Source of the DNA: Actinomycetes bacterium
Lineage (GTDB): Bacteria > Actinomycetota > Acidimicrobiia > Acidimicrobiales > RAAP-2
Assembly (NCBI GenBank): GCA_021807655.1
Contig: JAKBCT010000018.1
Coordinates: 1 to 13,284, forward strand
DNA length: 13,284 nt
Direction: 5' to 3'
The notes below the pieces were generated by a model. That model searched no databases. It was not told where the DNA came from and saw only the letters and a list, made by a program, of their open reading frames with translations. Made by a program: the position numbers and the translations under genes. Shown here one piece after another: positions 6,705 to 13,284 of this stretch; the stretch's first letter is position 1, and each line of letters starts with the position of its first letter.

Positions 6705-7730
6705 TTACCCAGCCGGCGCGTAGAGGTCCACTGTCTCGCCGGGTGCGAGCAGCTCCACCCAGGTCTGACCCGGTCGAAGCGCGATGACCTTGCCGCTTGA
6801 CGTGCGGTACGCCGTCGCCCGGGCCACGCCCGAGCGGAACCACGAGCCTCGCTGGAGCCGTCCATCGCTCAGCACCATGGCGGGACCGTGGCCGACGAGG
6901 TCGGCCTCGGCCCCCATCGCGCCCACCCCACCGATGTAGTTGACCTGCATCACGATCACGTTGACCGGCGAGACGCGCGCGCCGCTCGCGGTGACGTCGG
7001 GCGCGCCGAAGATCGACCGGTCCCAGGAGCCGGTCTGGGCGTTCCAGTCGTAGTGGACCGCGTAACCGGCGGGGAAGTTGACGGTGAAGGCGCCGACGGG
7101 GGCGCCGATCGGTGGGGCGCTCTTGGCGACGTACGTGAAGATCGGGTGCGGCGGTACTGGCCGGCCGGCCATCGCCATCAGCTTCACCGGGTTCAGCAGC
7201 AGGTTGTGGGGGGCGTAGCGCGCCGGATCGCGGTACATCGCCGATCCCGCCGTCGCCTCGTCGTAGCGCTCGACCGGCGCCGTCGCGATGCTCGCGAGCG
7301 CGTACGCCGCGCCGCCGGAGAAGGCGAAGATCCCCTTCAGGGGGAACACGATCTCGCGGTCGGTGCGACGCACCGACCGCACCGGGCCCACGACCGGCGG
7401 CAGGTGCGAGTTGAATACGGCCGCGAGGCGCGTGATGCCGCCTTCGACGATCTCCTCGTAGACGACGTCGGCCTCGTTGATCCCGAACTGGGGGTGAGCC
7501 ATCGGGGTGTTATCGATCTTCACGGTCAGCGCCGAGCGACGCATCGACACCGCCGTCGGGTCGGGTAGTCCCGTCAGCGGCGCCACGCGGCGGTGGCGCG
7601 CGAGCGCTCGCTCATGGACGGCTGCGCGGCCCGGTCGCCCCGACGCGGCGCCGGCGACCGGCGCGATCGTCAACGAGGCGGCGAGTACCAGTGCCACGCG
7701 TCGTGAACGAGACGGCCGGTGGGATCTCAT
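6705..7730 (-). CDS. Secreted DUF3048 (YerB-like) protein
   Basis: The product is 341 residues and of unknown biochemical function. Residues 1-30 form a signal peptide with a basic start (MRSHRPSRSRR) and a hydrophobic core (VALVLAASLTIAPVAGA). There is no lipobox cysteine, so it is probably released or held by the uncleaved segment. From about residue 50 the hallmarks of the DUF3048/YerB family appear: PLTGLPDP, then KIDNTPMAHPQFGINEADVVYEE divided over residues 71-93, EGGITRLAAVF (96-106) and VGPVRSVRRTDREI (114-127). A second conserved domain runs from about 215 to 335. It begins 3 nt after the gatB stop with no clear Shine-Dalgarno sequence, so it is probably coupled to gatB. That placement is co-transcription, not evidence of a role in tRNA amidation. 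Confidence 0.88.
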   Translation of the reverse strand: MRSHRPSRSRRVALVLAASLTIAPVAGAASGRPGRAAVHERALARHRRVAPLTGLPDPTAVSMRRSALTVKIDNTPMAHPQFGINEADVVYEEIVEGGITRLAAVFNSHLPPVVGPVRSVRRTDREIVFPLKGIFAFSGGAAYALASIATAPVERYDEATAGSAMYRDPARYAPHNLLLNPVKLMAMAGRPVPPHPIFTYVAKSAPPIGAPVGAFTVNFPAGYAVHYDWNAQTGSWDRSIFGAPDVTASGARVSPVNVIVMQVNYIGGVGAMGAEADLVGHGPAMVLSDGRLQRGSWFRSGVARATAYRTSSGKVIALRPGQTWVELLAPGETVDLYAPAG

Positions 7731-7733
7731 GGT

Positions 7734-9158
7734 CTAGCGCCGAGCGTTCAACTCGGCGATGACGGCCTTGCCGTTGGCTCGGCCCTTGGTTTCACGCATC
7801 ACGAGTCCGATGAAGAACTGAGCCAGCTTGTCGTCGCCATCGCGAAAGCGCCCCCACTCGTCGGGGTGGGCGTCGATCAGTGTCGAGACGACGTCACCCA
7901 GCGAGTCGGCCGACAGTTGCTCGAAGCCCCGGGCCGCGGCGATCGACACCGGATCGCCGCCCGACGCGAGCAGATCGACGAGGACGGACTTCGCCTGGGT
8001 CGCCGAGAGCCGACCGCTCGCCTCCATCGCCACCGTCGCCACGAACGCGGCCTCGGTGAGTTTTGAGACGTCGTCCGCGCCCGCGAGTTCGTTGGCGACG
8101 CGCGCCACCGCCACGGCGACGTCGCCGCCGGCGGCGGCCGTCGCGTGAACGTAGCGCTCGAGCCCGAGGTCGATGACGACGTCGATCGCGTCTCGCTGGG
8201 CGTCATTCACCCCACCGAGCAGCGCCACGACCGCGGCCCGACGCTCGGCCGGCATCGGGCCCAGCGAATCGGCCACGCGCCGTTGCCACGCGGCGTCGGG
8301 CGCCAGGTCGACGAGGTCGGGTTCGCGGAAGTAGCGATAGTCCTCGGCCTCTTCCTTGACGCGCATCGTCGAGGTCGCCCCCACCGTCTCGTCCCAGTGG
8401 CGCGTCTCTTGACGAACGACGCCGCCACCCTCGATGAGCACCACCTGACGCTCCGCTTCGAACTCGATCGCGCGTTGGAGGCTGCGAAGCGAATTGAGGT
8501 TCTTGATCTCGCACCGGGTTCCGAACGGGGCGCCGGCGTGACGGACCGAGACGTTGGCGTCGATGCGCATCGACCCCTCCTCCATCCGCCCGTCGGAGGC
8601 ACCCGTCGCGATCAAGACCCCGCGCAGTTCGCTCGCGTAGAGGCGGGCCTGGGCGGAGGAACGGATGTCGGGCCCCGAGACGATCTCGACCAGCGGCACG
8701 CCGGACCGGTTGTAGTCCACGAGTGACCGGTCGGCGCCATGGATGCGTCCGCTCGCGCCCAGGTGCGTCGACTTACCCGTGTCCTCTTCGAGGTGAGCGC
8801 GTTCGATACTCACCCGAGACCCATCGGGCAGGTCGAGGTAGCCGCCGGCGTTGATCGGCAGGTCGTACTGGGAGATCTGGAAGTCCTTGGGCATGTCGGG
8901 GTAGAAGTAGTTCTTGCGGTGGAAGGTCGACGGCGCGATCGTGGCGTGCAGCGCCATGCCGATCGCCATCGCCATCGAGACCGCCCGTTCGTTCAACACC
9001 GGCAGTGACCCGGGCAGGCCCAGGCAGACCGGACAGACGTTGGTGTTCGCCTCGGCGCCAAAGACGTTGGCGCAGCCACAGAACATCTTCGTGGCGGTAC
9101 GCAACTCGGTGTGGACCTCGAGGCCCACCACCATCTCCCAGTCGTCAGGTAACGTCAT
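7734..9158 (-). CDS. gatB: Asp/Glu-tRNA(Asn/Gln) amidotransferase subunit B
   Basis: GatB binds the misacylated tRNA and houses the kinase/transamidase site of GatCAB, which turns Glu-tRNA(Gln) or Asp-tRNA(Asn) into the correct amide. The 474 residues comprise the GatB cradle domain (about 8-290, starting VVGLEVHTEL) and a helical plus YqeY-like tail (about 325-473). Four cysteines, C27, C29, C42 and C45, form the zinc site seen in bacterial GatB. The conserved block FHRKNYFYPDMPKDFQISQ (about 82-100) is intact. The ATG overlaps the gatA stop as ATGA, with GAGCGAGGA just upstream. No glnS or asnS lies in the window, so which tRNA is the natural substrate cannot be told here. Confidence 0.97.
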   Translation of the reverse strand: MTLPDDWEMVVGLEVHTELRTATKMFCGCANVFGAEANTNVCPVCLGLPGSLPVLNERAVSMAMAIGMALHATIAPSTFHRKNYFYPDMPKDFQISQYDLPINAGGYLDLPDGSRVSIERAHLEEDTGKSTHLGASGRIHGADRSLVDYNRSGVPLVEIVSGPDIRSSAQARLYASELRGVLIATGASDGRMEEGSMRIDANVSVRHAGAPFGTRCEIKNLNSLRSLQRAIEFEAERQVVLIEGGGVVRQETRHWDETVGATSTMRVKEEAEDYRYFREPDLVDLAPDAAWQRRVADSLGPMPAERRAAVVALLGGVNDAQRDAIDVVIDLGLERYVHATAAAGGDVAVAVARVANELAGADDVSKLTEAAFVATVAMEASGRLSATQAKSVLVDLLASGGDPVSIAAARGFEQLSADSLGDVVSTLIDAHPDEWGRFRDGDDKLAQFFIGLVMRETKGRANGKAVIAELNARR

Positions 9159-10576
9159 GATCCTCGCTCCGCGTCTTCGAGCACCTGGGCGGCCGCGAGG
9201 AGTTGGGCTTCGCTGCGGCCCGGTCCGAGCAACTGCACGCCGATCGGCAGGTCGGCCTCGCCGCGGCCGAAGGGAACCGAGAGCGCGGCCTCACCGGCGA
9301 GGTTGGTCGGAATGGTGAAGACGTCCGACAGGTACATGGCCATCGGGTCGTTCGTCTTGGAGCCGAACGTGAAGGCGACCGAGGGCGTCGTGGCCCCGAG
9401 CAGCAGGTCGACCTCGTGGTACGCGCGCTTGAAGGCGTCGCGCATCTGGGTGCGGACCTTGAGCGCCTGGCCGTAGTACGCGTCGTAGTACCCCGCCGAC
9501 AGCGCGTACGTGCCGAGCATGATCCGCCGTTTGACCTCGGCGCCGAAGCCCGCCGTGCGGGTCGCCTCGTTCATCGCGGTGACGTCCTGCGCGTCGACGC
9601 GCAGTCCGTAGCGCACGCCGTCGTAGCGAGCGAGGTTGCTCGACGCCTCGGCCGGTGCGATGAGGTAGTACGCGCTGAGCCCGAGGCGCAGCTCGGGGAT
9701 GGACAGTTCGACGACGGTCGCGCCGCCGTCCACGAGCACGGCGGCGGCGCGCTCGACGGCCGCCACGATCTCGGCGTCGGCGCCGTCGATCAGCTCGCGC
9801 ACGAGGCCGACCCGCTTTCCCGCCACGCCGTCGCGAAGGTGCGCGACGAGACTCGGCGCCGGTTCGGGCAGGGACGTCGAATCCATCGGATCGTGGCCCG
9901 CGATGACCTCGAGCAGCAGGGCCGCGTCGGCGACGTTCGTGGCGAAGGGACCGATCTGATCGAGTGAACTCGCGAAGGCGATGAGTCCGTACCGCGAGAC
10001 CAACCCGTAGGTGGGTTTCACCCCGACGATGCCACAGAGCGCGGCGGGCTGGCGGATCGACCCGCCGGTGTCGCTGCCGAGCGCGAGCGGTGTCATGGCC
10101 GCGGCCACGGCCGCGGCCGAGCCGCCCGATGAGCCGCCGGGCACCCGGGTCGGGTCGAGGGGGTTACGCGTCGGACCGAAGGCGGAGGTCTCGGTCGACG
10201 AACCCATCGCGAACTCGTCGAGGTTGGTCTTGCCCACCGCGACGGCGCCGGCTCCGATCAGCCGGTCGATCACCGTGGCGTTGTAGGGCGGACGCCATCC
10301 CTCGAGGATCCGCGACGAGCAGGTCGTCGGAATCCCGATCTGGCAGAGGTTGTCCTTCAGGGCGATCGGCACCCCGGCGAGGCGTCCCGGGTCGACGCCG
10401 CGTTTGACCGCGTCATCGACGCGCGCCGCGGCCGCCATCGCGCCGTCCTCGTCGACGTGTAGGAACACGTTCAACTCGTCGTTGCGCGCCCGGATGGCGC
10501 GCAACGACTCCTCGGCGAGCGCCGTCGCGCTCAGCTCGCCTCGGCGCACGCCCTCGGCCATCGTGGTCGCGTTCAC
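9155..10576 (-). CDS. gatA: Asp/Glu-tRNA(Asn/Gln) amidotransferase subunit A
   Basis: GatA is the glutaminase of GatCAB and releases ammonia from glutamine for transfer to GatB. The 473 residues are a standard amidase-signature enzyme. The catalytic Lys-Ser-cisSer triad is readable as K74 (ALKDN), S149 (PGGSSGGSAA) and nucleophile S173 (DTGGSIRQPA). The 75- and 24-residue spacings are identical to those of the characterised S. aureus GatA. The sequence GVKPTYGLVSRYGL after the triad is typical of GatA rather than a general amidase. The start is GTG, overlapping the gatC stop as GTGA and preceded by GGGGGAGG. An internal ATG at codon 6 would be an alternative, but the ribosome site favours the GTG. 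Confidence 0.97.
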   Translation of the reverse strand: MNATTMAEGVRRGELSATALAEESLRAIRARNDELNVFLHVDEDGAMAAAARVDDAVKRGVDPGRLAGVPIALKDNLCQIGIPTTCSSRILEGWRPPYNATVIDRLIGAGAVAVGKTNLDEFAMGSSTETSAFGPTRNPLDPTRVPGGSSGGSAAAVAAAMTPLALGSDTGGSIRQPAALCGIVGVKPTYGLVSRYGLIAFASSLDQIGPFATNVADAALLLEVIAGHDPMDSTSLPEPAPSLVAHLRDGVAGKRVGLVRELIDGADAEIVAAVERAAAVLVDGGATVVELSIPELRLGLSAYYLIAPAEASSNLARYDGVRYGLRVDAQDVTAMNEATRTAGFGAEVKRRIMLGTYALSAGYYDAYYGQALKVRTQMRDAFKRAYHEVDLLLGATTPSVAFTFGSKTNDPMAMYLSDVFTIPTNLAGEAALSVPFGRGEADLPIGVQLLGPGRSEAQLLAAAQVLEDAERGS

Positions 10577-10872
10577 GGCGCCTCCCCCATGATGCGCGGC
10601 ACCGCGAAGCAGCCGTCCTCGGCGTCGGGGGCCGCCGCGAGCACGACGTCGCGCTCCAGACTCGGGCGCACGGCGTCGTCTCGAACCACGTTGATGAGGT
10701 CGTAGGGGTGGGCCGTCGCGACGACGTCAGCGAGGTCCAGGGACTGCATGTCCGCCGCGTGATCGAGGATCCGCGCGAGCTGGACGGTGAAGAGGTCGAG
10801 CTCCTCGTCGCTCAGACGAAGTCGCGCCAACTTGGCCACGTGGGAAACCTCGGCCCGGGTCAGGCCACTCAC
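10573..10872 (-). CDS. gatC: Asp/Glu-tRNA(Asn/Gln) amidotransferase subunit C
   Basis: GatC is the small belt-like subunit that wraps GatA and GatB and stabilises the complex. The 99 residues show the usual pattern: an N-terminal helix with VSHVAKLARLRLSDEE (9-24), an amphipathic second helix ending LARILDHAADMQSLD, then the extended part with the conserved RDDAVRPSLERD and a tail of small acidic and aromatic residues. The length is typical. The GTG start overlaps the stop of the upstream hydrolase gene as GTGA, and its own stop overlaps gatA, so it lies inside a translationally coupled string. Confidence 0.95.
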   Translation of the reverse strand: MSGLTRAEVSHVAKLARLRLSDEELDLFTVQLARILDHAADMQSLDLADVVATAHPYDLINVVRDDAVRPSLERDVVLAAAPDAEDGCFAVPRIMGEAP

Positions 10873-11621
10873 GACGCCACCGTCTGGCGGATGAAGTCAC
10901 GCGTGAGTGACTGCACGACGGGCTGGTCGTGATCGATCGTGGCGACGTGGTAGGAGTTCTCGAGCCACACCCGTTCGATGGGTCCGCGCACCCGCGCCAC
11001 CAGGTCATCGCCGTTGTCGGCGCTCACCACGTGATCCTCGCGACTCGAGAGCAGCAGACTCGGCGCCACGATCGCGTCGAGCAGTTCATAGACCCCACCG
11101 ATGCCCTCGAAGAGGCTCTTCGCGCACTGGAGCGGCGTCGCGTCGTAGGCGATCTCGCTCACCCCCTCACGCTTCACGTCCGATCCGATGGCGTCGATCG
11201 TGCTGAGTCCCGCGTCGATGAGCTGGTTGAGACCGTCGATCATCTCGGGCGCGGGGGGCTTGACCAGTGGGTTGATGAGCACCAGCGCGCCCACGTCGCG
11301 GCGTTGCGCGACGAAGGCGCTGAGTCCGCCGCCCATCGACAGGCCCACGACGGCGACGCGCCGGGTGCGTCCGGCGAGGTCGTCGTAGGCGTCCAGTGCG
11401 GCGCCGGTCCAATCGGACCAACTCGTGGTCATCATGTCCTCCACCGACGTCCCGTGACCGGGTAGGCGCGGCAGCGAGACCGTGAACCCGTCGGTGGCGA
11501 GGAACTCGGCGAGCGGTCGCATCGAGGAGGGGTTGCCGGTGAACCCGTGCAGCACGAGTACCCCGACGTCGCCCCCGGCGGCCTCGAATGGCTCACAACC
11601 GGGGAGAATGGCAGTCGTCAT
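10869..11621 (-). CDS. Alpha/beta-hydrolase, Est30/monoacylglycerol lipase-like
   Basis: This is a 250-residue serine hydrolase. HGFTG (25-29) forms the oxyanion loop. The nucleophile elbow GLSMGG contains Ser95, the acid is Asp196 (SSREDHVV), and the base is His225 (ENSYHVATIDHD). The spacing and the S-HVATxD context closely match Bacillus monoacylglycerol lipase (Ser97/Asp196/His226) and Geobacillus Est30. An esterase acting on short to medium acyl esters or monoglycerides is therefore likely. There is no signal peptide, so it is cytoplasmic. It is the first gene of a string with gatC-gatA-gatB-DUF3048. A TAGTCT box 7 nt before the ATG and no ribosome site suggest a leaderless transcript. 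The real substrate is unknown. Confidence 0.88.
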   Translation of the reverse strand: MTTAILPGCEPFEAAGGDVGVLVLHGFTGNPSSMRPLAEFLATDGFTVSLPRLPGHGTSVEDMMTTSWSDWTGAALDAYDDLAGRTRRVAVVGLSMGGGLSAFVAQRRDVGALVLINPLVKPPAPEMIDGLNQLIDAGLSTIDAIGSDVKREGVSEIAYDATPLQCAKSLFEGIGGVYELLDAIVAPSLLLSSREDHVVSADNGDDLVARVRGPIERVWLENSYHVATIDHDQPVVQSLTRDFIRQTVAS

Positions 11622-11628
11622 GGTTCAC

Positions 11629-11634
11629 AGACTA
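11629..11634 (-). promoter_or_regulatory. Probable leaderless -10 box for the hydrolase-gatCAB unit
   Basis: TAGTCT on the minus strand ends 7 nt before the hydrolase ATG, and no Shine-Dalgarno site lies between. No good -35 is apparent. As the following genes overlap or nearly touch, this may be the main promoter for hydrolase, gatC, gatA, gatB and DUF3048. Confidence 0.45.
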
Positions 11635-11679
11635 CCGGCCACGCCGTTGCCCGCCGATGGTCAGGGTGTCGCGGCGAAG

Positions 11680-12558
11680 TCAGTCGAGCAGGCTCGGGAG
11701 TTGAACGGCCAGTTCGGCGACGTCCCAGCGGTCGCCGCGTTCGAGGGTCTGGGTCATCGTCCAGTTCTGGAAGAGACGGACGGTGCCGCCCTGGACGAAG
11801 AAGACCCGCCCGGTGGCGGTGCAGTCCGCCATCGCCAGCGTCGCCACCAAGGGCGAGACGTTGGCGGGATCCCACGCGTCAAAGGTCGCCGCGTCGCTCG
11901 GCTTGACGACGTAGTCCGCGAGGCCCGGGGTCGACTCGGTCATCCGCGTTCGTGCGGCCGGCGCGATGGCGTTGACCCGCACGCCGTAGCGACCCAACTC
12001 CTCGGCGATGATGACCGTGAACGCCGCGATGCCGGCCTTGGCGGCGCCGTAGTTGGACTGGCCGATGTTGCCGAGCAGCCCCGAGGTCGATGACGTGTTG
12101 ATGACCGACGCGTTGACCGGGTGGCCGGCTTTGGCCCGCTCGCGCCAGTACGTTGCGGCGTGGCGCGTGGGCACGAAGTGGCCCTTCAGGTGCACGTTGA
12201 TGACGGCGTCCCAGTCGTCTTCCGAGAGGTTCACCAGTACCCGGTCACGCAGGATCCCGGCGTTGTTGACCAGGACATCCAGTTCGCCGTAGGTGTCGAG
12301 GGCCGCTTGGATCAGCCGAGCGCCACCCTCCCACTCGGCGACGTTGTCGTGGTTCGCGATGGCCTCGCCACCGAAGGCGCGGATCTCGGCGACCACCTCT
12401 TCGGCCGGTGTCGCCGTACTCGATGATCCGTCGAGGGCGCCACCGAGATCGTTCACGACAACCTTCGCGCCTTCGGCGGCGAACAGCAGTGCGTGCTCGC
12501 GGCCGATCCCGCGACCGGCCCCCGTGATAATCGCTACGCGACCGTCTAACGCACCCAT
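11680..12558 (-). CDS. Short-chain dehydrogenase, 3-hydroxyacyl-CoA dehydrogenase-like
   Basis: This is a 292-residue classical SDR. The cofactor motif TGAGRGIG is at 12-19. Asp37 in VVVNDLGG favours NAD over NADP and is the same VVVNDLG seen in peroxisomal multifunctional enzyme type 2. NNAG is at 98-101, and the catalytic Ser157, Tyr170 and Lys174 lie in NTSSTSG and NYGAAKAG. The close likeness to mycobacterial SDRs linked to fatty-acid or sterol side-chain degradation suggests a hydroxyacyl-CoA substrate, but no partner beta-oxidation gene is nearby. The frame is open 44 codons further upstream, but the ATG at 12558 is chosen because AAGGGAG lies 5 nt before it and the SDR fold starts at residue 5. 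The gene has its own TACAAT box, 50 nt after the HIT-like gene. Confidence 0.9.
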   Translation of the reverse strand: MGALDGRVAIITGAGRGIGREHALLFAAEGAKVVVNDLGGALDGSSSTATPAEEVVAEIRAFGGEAIANHDNVAEWEGGARLIQAALDTYGELDVLVNNAGILRDRVLVNLSEDDWDAVINVHLKGHFVPTRHAATYWRERAKAGHPVNASVINTSSTSGLLGNIGQSNYGAAKAGIAAFTVIIAEELGRYGVRVNAIAPAARTRMTESTPGLADYVVKPSDAATFDAWDPANVSPLVATLAMADCTATGRVFFVQGGTVRLFQNWTMTQTLERGDRWDVAELAVQLPSLLD

Positions 12559-12585
12559 CGGAACTCCCTTACTCGTCGTTGCCCG

Positions 12586-12591
12586 ATTGTA
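12586..12591 (-). promoter_or_regulatory. -10 box for the SDR gene
   Basis: TACAAT on the minus strand matches the sigma-70-type consensus at five of six positions. It lies 27 nt before the ATG, leaving room for a short leader with the strong ribosome site AAGGGAG. A -35 is not obvious. Unlike the other promoters in the window, this one predicts a normal leadered mRNA. Confidence 0.5.
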
Positions 12592-12608
12592 CCGAGACGC
12601 CGACGCAC

Positions 12609-12896
12609 CTACCGACGCCAGAAGAACGGTGGTCTCGCGTGGGCGTGGTAGTGGTCGGGGATGTTGCGCATGTGGTCGTCGATCGTCCACTGGCCGACCC
12701 CGAGCTCACGGTCCGCCACGGCGGCCAGTCGCTCGTGGAGCTGTCGCTTCAAGTCCTCCGGGGGCGTCGCGTCGTGACTGCGCCACACCACCATCGGTAC
12801 CAGACAGATCTCGCAGTCCGCGATCCAGCAGAGGTCGTCCTCGGCGTAGCGCGTCGTGATGACTGCCGCCTGGCAGAGTTCGCAGTCCCCGCTCAC
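12609..12896 (-). CDS. Small Cys-rich HIT-like protein
   Basis: The product is 95 residues of unknown function. It starts with C5-x2-C8, followed by YAEDD (17-21), C23, then C28-x2-C31, a PMVVWRSH segment ending at His41, and near the end HYHAHAR (82-88). The order of CxxC, an acidic patch, a hydrophobic strand ending in His, a helix and then H-x-H-x-H follows the layout of HIT-superfamily nucleotide hydrolases. Here it is compressed into about 90 residues with extra cysteines that could hold zinc. It may act on a nucleotide-linked substrate, or the fold may be kept only as a metal-binding protein. The GTG start is set by its GTGA overlap with the PASTA gene stop and by the conserved region beginning there. 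An open extension to 12974 lies inside that upstream gene and is rejected. Confidence 0.65.
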   Translation of the reverse strand: MSGDCELCQAAVITTRYAEDDLCWIADCEICLVPMVVWRSHDATPPEDLKRQLHERLAAVADRELGVGQWTIDDHMRNIPDHYHAHARPPFFWRR

Positions 12897-13284
12897 TTCA
12901 CGTTGACGATGATCGTGGAGCGGTACGGCACCATCGTGCCCGGCGCGGGAATGGTTGACACGACCGTGGTCCACGTGCCCTTGGCGGAGCCCGGTCCCTT
13001 GGTGTGAAAGAAGAGGACCGCCTTCTTGAATGCGGCGAACGTCTGGGCCTGATCCATGCCGATCACGTTGGGCACCGGACGGGGACCAGTCCCGGCGACC
13101 GTGCTCGGGGCAACGGCGGTCGTTGTCGTGGTCGAGGTTGTCGTCGGGGTCGTCGCAGTCGGCGCGGTCGTCGAGGTCACCGGTGCGGTAGTCGTCGTGG
13201 CCGCGGGACCTTCACTCAGCGCCAGCACGACCTTCACCCCAGCGGGCACGGTCTTGGGGTTCGAGTACCCGTGGTAGATCACCG
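12893..13284 (-). CDS. C-terminal part of a PASTA-domain protein (cut by window edge)
   Basis: The frame is open through the window edge, so the 5' part of the gene is missing. What remains, about 130 codons, is the tail of one PASTA domain (TVPAGVKVVLALSEG), a 43-residue Thr/Pro/Ala linker, and a final PASTA-like domain of about 60 residues (from VPNVIGMDQAQ to the terminal STIIVNVK, with the typical P-x-x-G-T turn). PASTA domains bind muropeptides or peptidoglycan and occur at the ends of penicillin-binding proteins and of PknB-type Ser/Thr kinases, outside the membrane. Long Thr-rich linkers are common in actinobacterial penicillin-binding proteins, so that is my first guess, but the defining catalytic domain is not in view. 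Its stop overlaps the start of the HIT-like gene. Confidence 0.75.
   Translation of the reverse strand, partial: VIYHGYSNPKTVPAGVKVVLALSEGPAATTTTAPVTSTTAPTATTPTTTSTTTTTAVAPSTVAGTGPRPVPNVIGMDQAQTFAAFKKAVLFFHTKGPGSAKGTWTTVVSTIPAPGTMVPYRSTIIVNVK
13076..13204 (-). repeat. Low-complexity Thr/Pro linker-coding tract
   Basis: This stretch encodes residues such as TTTTAPVTSTTAPTATTP, mostly Thr, Pro and Ala with Thr codons ACC and ACG. It forms a flexible, probably surface-exposed spacer between two PASTA modules. Such tracts vary in length between strains and are prone to assembly and alignment errors. Confidence 0.6.

Noticed and set aside
5225..6787. 520-codon open frame on the plus strand opposite ilvD
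   Set aside because: Same mirror effect as opposite ilvB. It has a low-complexity charged composition, no ribosome site and no recognisable domain, while ilvD on the minus strand has all its catalytic residues.
12559..12690. N-terminal extension of the SDR by 44 codons
   Set aside because: The extension runs through the TACAAT box and back into the HIT-like gene. The ribosome site AAGGGAG and the SDR fold both place the start at 12558.
13076..13204. Repetitive GTC/GTCG-rich tract as a possible tandem repeat or CRISPR-like array
   Set aside because: There are no regular direct repeats or spacers. The pattern comes from Thr and Pro codons of a protein linker read on the minus strand.

Overview
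The window comes from a high-GC actinobacterium. The third-codon-position bias, the many GTG starts, the leaderless-type promoters (a TANNNT box 5 to 7 nt before the start codon) and the pairing of gatCAB with ilvBNC on one strand all point to that phylum. M. tuberculosis also carries gatC/gatA/gatB and ilvB1/ilvN/ilvC close together. The Thr-rich PASTA protein and the DUF3048 protein fit an Acidimicrobiia-like lineage, but that finer placement is inference and no rRNA is present to test it.

Layout from left to right: 1-453 is AT-richer and gene-poor, with one possible 50-codon ORF that has a strong ribosome site. A plus-strand gene for a small exported protein of unknown function follows (454-1047). 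A convergent non-coding gap runs to 1459. Everything else is on the minus strand and, read in the direction of transcription, starts at the right edge. First come the end of a PASTA-domain protein (cut by the window edge), a small Cys/His-rich HIT-like protein and a short-chain dehydrogenase. Next is a tightly coupled five-gene unit: alpha/beta-hydrolase, gatC, gatA, gatB and a secreted DUF3048 protein. The branched-chain amino acid block follows: ilvD, then ilvB-ilvN-ilvC.

IlvBN (acetolactate synthase), IlvC (ketol-acid reductoisomerase) and IlvD (dihydroxy-acid dehydratase) are three consecutive steps of isoleucine/valine biosynthesis. GatCAB makes Gln-tRNA(Gln) and/or Asn-tRNA(Asn) by amidation of misacylated tRNA.

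The best regulatory find is between ilvD and ilvB. It contains a terminator closing ilvD, a promoter, a 16-codon leader ORF (MTTGRLILVVVGDRHR) with six branched-chain codons in a row, and an intrinsic terminator just before ilvB. A competing hairpin can bury the whole 5' arm of that terminator. This is a complete ribosome-mediated attenuator, and its leader ORF appears to start at or within a few bases of the transcript's 5' end. Apart from the low-GC left end and the HIT-like protein, the window is mostly conserved housekeeping sequence. I saw no mobile element, CRISPR array, tRNA or rRNA.
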